8,441 nucleotides of DNA from an uncultured Eubacteriales bacterium (lineage in GTDB: Bacteria; Bacillota; Clostridia; Oscillospirales; Oscillospiraceae): contig CABVBV010000093.1 of the NCBI GenBank assembly GCA_902496595.1, positions 1-8,441 of the forward strand, in the 5' to 3' direction. The notes under the pieces are model-generated. The model made no database searches. It was not told the DNA's origin and worked only from the letters and a program-made list of their open reading frames with translations. Numbering within the stretch: position 1 is the stretch's first letter; each line of letters begins with the position of its first letter. The position numbers were made by a program, and so were the translations under genes. This document shows positions 6,502 to 8,441 of the stretch, piece by piece.

Positions 6502-7719
6502 ATGAAACAACAACGCAGCTTCCCGGCCGTCACCGTGAGCAAAAAGGCCGAAAATTCCATCAGGCACGGCCACCCCTGGGTCTACAAGGAGGAGTTCACC
6601 GGCATCTCCGGCAGTCCCGTCCAGGGCGGCATCTGCGACGTCTTCTCTCAAAAGGGCAGCTGGCTCGGCGCGGGTTTTTACAGCGAGACCAGCAAGATAG
6701 GCGTCCGCATCCTCTCGGACAACGCGAACGAGGGCTTCGGGCCTGAGTTCTTCGAGCGCCGTGTGCGCTACGCCCTCGAATACCGACGCACCGTCATGGA
6801 CTCCCTCGACTGCTGCCGCCTCATCTTCGGCGAGGCAGACGGGCTTCCCGGGCTCACAGTGGACAAGTTTTCGGATATCCTGGTCGCGCAGTCGCTCTCA
6901 TACGGTATGGATGCGAAGAAAGATGCGGTCTTCCACGCCCTGCGTGACGGGCTTGAGGCCATGGGCGAGCGCGTCTCCGGCATCTACGAGCGCAACGAGG
7001 CCGCCCTGCGGGAGCTGGAGGGGCTGCCGAAGCACAAGGGCTGGTACGAGGGCCTGCCCCACCCCGAGAACACCGTCACCGAGATCTGCGAAAACGGCGT
7101 GCGCTACGAGGTCGACTTCGAGAACGGGCAGAAGACCGGCTTCTTCCTCGACCAGAAATATAACCGGCTGGCCGTGGCAAAGCTCGCACGCGGCCGCCGT
7201 GTGCTCGACTGCTTCACGCACACCGGCTCCTTCGCCCTCAACTGCGCCCTCGGCGGGGCGGAGCACGTCACCGCCGTGGATGTGTCCGAAGCCGCCGTCG
7301 AAATGGCCCGGAAGAACGCCGCGCTCAACGGGCTAGAGGGGAGGATGGACTTTCTCGCCGCCGACGTCTTCGAGCTGCTGCCGAGGCTGTGCGAAGAACA
7401 CGCCGCCTACGACCTCGTCATTCTCGACCCGCCGGCCTTCACCAAGAGCCGGCGCACCATCCGCTCCGCAGAGCGCGGCTATCGTGAGATCAACTACCGC
7501 GCCATGCGCCTGCTGCCCCGTGGAGGCTACCTCGCCACCTGCTCCTGCTCCCACTTCATGGAGCCCGAAAATTTTGAATATATGCTGAAAAACGCGGCTA
7601 AAGATGCAAATGTTAAGCTCCGCGAAGTCGAAGTGAGAAAGCAGGCGCCCGACCATCCTATACTCTGGAATGTGCCTGAAACCGCCTATCTCAAGTTCTA
7701 TATCTTCCAGATAGTGTAG
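6502..7719 (+). CDS. rlmI: RlmI/RlmK-type class I SAM-dependent rRNA methyltransferase (cytosine-C5)
   Basis: The 405-residue protein matches the family of E. coli RlmI (396 residues), which puts a methyl group on C5 of a cytosine in 23S rRNA (C1962 in E. coli). Residues about 8-72 are a PUA domain (HPWVYKEEF at 24-32). A linking domain carries FGEADGLPGLTVDKF (109-123) and NGQKTGFFLDQK (208-219). The Rossmann methyltransferase domain has SAM motif I VLDCFTHTGSFA (234-245), AVDVSE at 258-263, motif IV LDPPAF (308-313) and TCSCSHF (346-352), where the family's catalytic Cys lies. The frame stays open back to an ATG at 6427, but the 25 extra residues would be encoded by the palindromic element. 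GGAGG at 6493-6497, four bases before the ATG at 6502, supports the later start. Arg codons are mostly CGN and Ile mostly ATC (11 of 15), unlike the glg genes. The exact target base in this organism is inferred from the family; a related target specificity is possible. Confidence 0.88.
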   Translation: MKQQRSFPAVTVSKKAENSIRHGHPWVYKEEFTGISGSPVQGGICDVFSQKGSWLGAGFYSETSKIGVRILSDNANEGFGPEFFERRVRYALEYRRTVMDSLDCCRLIFGEADGLPGLTVDKFSDILVAQSLSYGMDAKKDAVFHALRDGLEAMGERVSGIYERNEAALRELEGLPKHKGWYEGLPHPENTVTEICENGVRYEVDFENGQKTGFFLDQKYNRLAVAKLARGRRVLDCFTHTGSFALNCALGGAEHVTAVDVSEAAVEMARKNAALNGLEGRMDFLAADVFELLPRLCEEHAAYDLVILDPPAFTKSRRTIRSAERGYREINYRAMRLLPRGGYLATCSCSHFMEPENFEYMLKNAAKDANVKLREVEVRKQAPDHPILWNVPETAYLKFYIFQIV

Positions 7720-7725
7720 TTTTTT
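7698..7725 (+). terminator. Weak possible terminator at the end of the methyltransferase gene
   Basis: TATCT (7701-7705) pairs with AGATA (7709-7713) around a TCC loop, with an outer CTA/TAG pairing (7698-7700 with 7717-7719) across a GTG bulge, followed directly by six T at 7720-7725. The stem is short and A+T-rich, so it would be a poor intrinsic terminator. It is listed because a T-run right after a stop codon and ahead of a new promoter fits the place. Confidence 0.25.
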
Positions 7726-7795
7726 GTGCAAAGCCGACAAAAACACGGCATGAATCTCTCCATTCACCTGAAATACGCCGAAAGTCAAAAAGGCT

Positions 7796-7813
7796 CTTGC
7801 ATATTTATTCATT
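7796..7813 (-). promoter_or_regulatory. ArgR/AhrC operator (ARG box) before argG
   Basis: Read on the minus strand the site is AATGAATAAATATGCAAG. It differs at only two of 18 places from the Bacillus AhrC box consensus as I recall it (CATGAATAAAAATKCAAK). On the plus strand it holds TGCAT-ATTT-ATTCA, one base from the core TGAAT-N4-ATTCA. It covers the -35 and part of the spacer of the argG promoter, so an arginine-bound ArgR hexamer there should block RNA polymerase. The half-site word AATGAATA recurs at 7849-7856, next to the ribosome binding site, giving an exact 8-bp inverted repeat with 7806-7813. Confidence 0.75.
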
Positions 7814-7825
7814 CGGGTATATACT
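7797..7825 (+). promoter_or_regulatory. SigA-type promoter of argG
   Basis: The -35 TTGCAT (7797-7802) and -10 TATACT (7820-7825) are separated by an ideal 17 bases. Transcription would start near 7832, giving a leader of about 38 bases before the argG ATG. The -35 box lies inside the ARG box, a typical arrangement for repression. The leader also contains CATATT (7831-7836) and AATATG (7853-7858), which could pair and touch the first base of the GGAGG. Confidence 0.75.
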
Positions 7826-7869
7826 TAGCGCATATTAAGGCGTATGCAAATGAATATGGAGGCATCATT

Positions 7870-8441
7870 ATGAATAAATCGGACATCAAGAAAGTCGTGC
7901 TGGCTTACTCGGGCGGGCTTGACACCTCGGTCATCATCCCCTGGCTGAAGGAGAACTACAACAACTGCGAGGTCATAGCGGTCTCGGGCAACGTGGGCCA
8001 GGCGGACGAGCTGGACGGGCTGGAGGAGAAGGCCATCAAGACCGGAGCCTCGAAGCTCTATGTTGAAGACCTGACTGACGAGTTTGTGGACGACTTCATC
8101 ATTCCGGCGGTGAAGGCCGGGGCGATGTATGAGGACTATATGCTGGGCACCTCGCTGGCGAGGCCGGTGATAGCCAAGAGGCTTGCGGAGATCGCGATAG
8201 CCGAGGGCGCGGACGCCATCTGCCACGGCTGCACGGGCAAGGGCAACGACCAGGTGAGGTTCGAGCTGACGCTCAAGCACTTCGTGCCCGATATGCCGAT
8301 AATAGCTCCCTGGAGGGAGTGGAGCATCAAGTCCAGGGAGGAGGAGATCGCCTACGCCGAGGCGCACAACGTGCCGCTGAAGATAAACAGGGAGACGAAC
8401 TACTCCAAGGACAAGAACCTCTGGCACCTCTCGCACGAGGG
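7870..8441 (+). CDS. argG: Argininosuccinate synthase, N-terminal part (cut by window end)
   Basis: ArgG joins citrulline and aspartate using ATP to make argininosuccinate, the next-to-last step of arginine synthesis, in the cytoplasm. The 190 complete codons in view show the N-type ATP pyrophosphatase loop AYSGGLDTS (12-20) with the family's VIIPWLKENY behind it. MYEDYMLGTSLARPVIAK (86-103), HGCTGKGNDQVRFE (119-132) and NLWHLSHE (183-190) are all highly conserved in the family. GGAGG at 7858-7862, seven bases before the ATG, fixes the start. Family proteins have about 400 residues, so slightly more than half is missing beyond the window; nothing suggests real truncation. It has its own promoter and ARG box and is thus independent of the genes before it. 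In many bacteria argH follows, but that lies outside the window. Confidence 0.97.
   Translation, partial: MNKSDIKKVVLAYSGGLDTSVIIPWLKENYNNCEVIAVSGNVGQADELDGLEEKAIKTGASKLYVEDLTDEFVDDFIIPAVKAGAMYEDYMLGTSLARPVIAKRLAEIAIAEGADAICHGCTGKGNDQVRFELTLKHFVPDMPIIAPWREWSIKSREEEIAYAEAHNVPLKINRETNYSKDKNLWHLSHE

Noticed and set aside
7733..7749. GCCG/CGGC hairpin as a terminator after rlmI
   Set aside because: Only four base pairs with a nine-base loop and no T-run after it.
7749..7766. Second full ARG box CATGAAT...ATTCA
   Set aside because: The half-sites are six bases apart with a C/T-rich centre instead of four A/T bases, so it is mentioned only as a possible weak site.

Overview
The window looks like chromosomal DNA from a G+C-rich member of the Clostridia (Bacillota), probably near the Oscillospiraceae/Ruminococcaceae. 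This is an inference from four things: strong GGAGG-type ribosome binding sites, a good SigA-type promoter at each end, an AhrC/ArgR box of the Bacillus type before argG, and a multi-hairpin intergenic element of a kind I recall from such genomes. All genes lie on the + strand. I saw no tRNA, rRNA, CRISPR array, transposase or phage gene.

Region 1 (1-6368) is an alpha-glucan (glycogen) operon of four genes behind one visible promoter: glgB (branching enzyme), glgA (ADP-glucose-type glycogen synthase), a 252-residue protein, and a GH13 neopullulanase/alpha-amylase-like hydrolase without a signal peptide. The last three genes are joined by two consecutive ATGA stop/start overlaps with no Shine-Dalgarno sequence of their own, so they are probably translationally coupled. 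GlgA lengthens alpha-1,4 chains, GlgB branches them, and the GH13 enzyme can trim them in the cytoplasm. No ADP-glucose pyrophosphorylase (glgC/glgD) or full phosphorylase gene is in view.

The most interesting gene is the third one (3616-4374). By recall-based alignment it matches an internal slice of GT35 glycogen/maltodextrin phosphorylase, roughly rabbit enzyme residues 230-480. The hallmark active-site motifs of that slice are replaced, and the whole PLP-binding half is absent. The frame is intact and tightly packed in the operon. It is therefore best read as a phosphorylase-derived pseudoenzyme, possibly a glycogen-binding or regulatory partner.

Region 2 (6369-7719) holds a palindromic multi-hairpin element and then an RlmI-type PUA plus SAM methyltransferase (rRNA cytosine-C5 methylation). 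The end of the element overlaps the methyltransferase ribosome binding site and can form two mutually exclusive hairpins. Codon choice in this gene (CGN Arg, ATC Ile) differs clearly from the glg genes (much AGG and ATA).

Region 3 (7720-8441) is a regulatory gap with a promoter overlapped by an ArgR/AhrC box, followed by the first 190 codons of argG (argininosuccinate synthase), which runs off the window.
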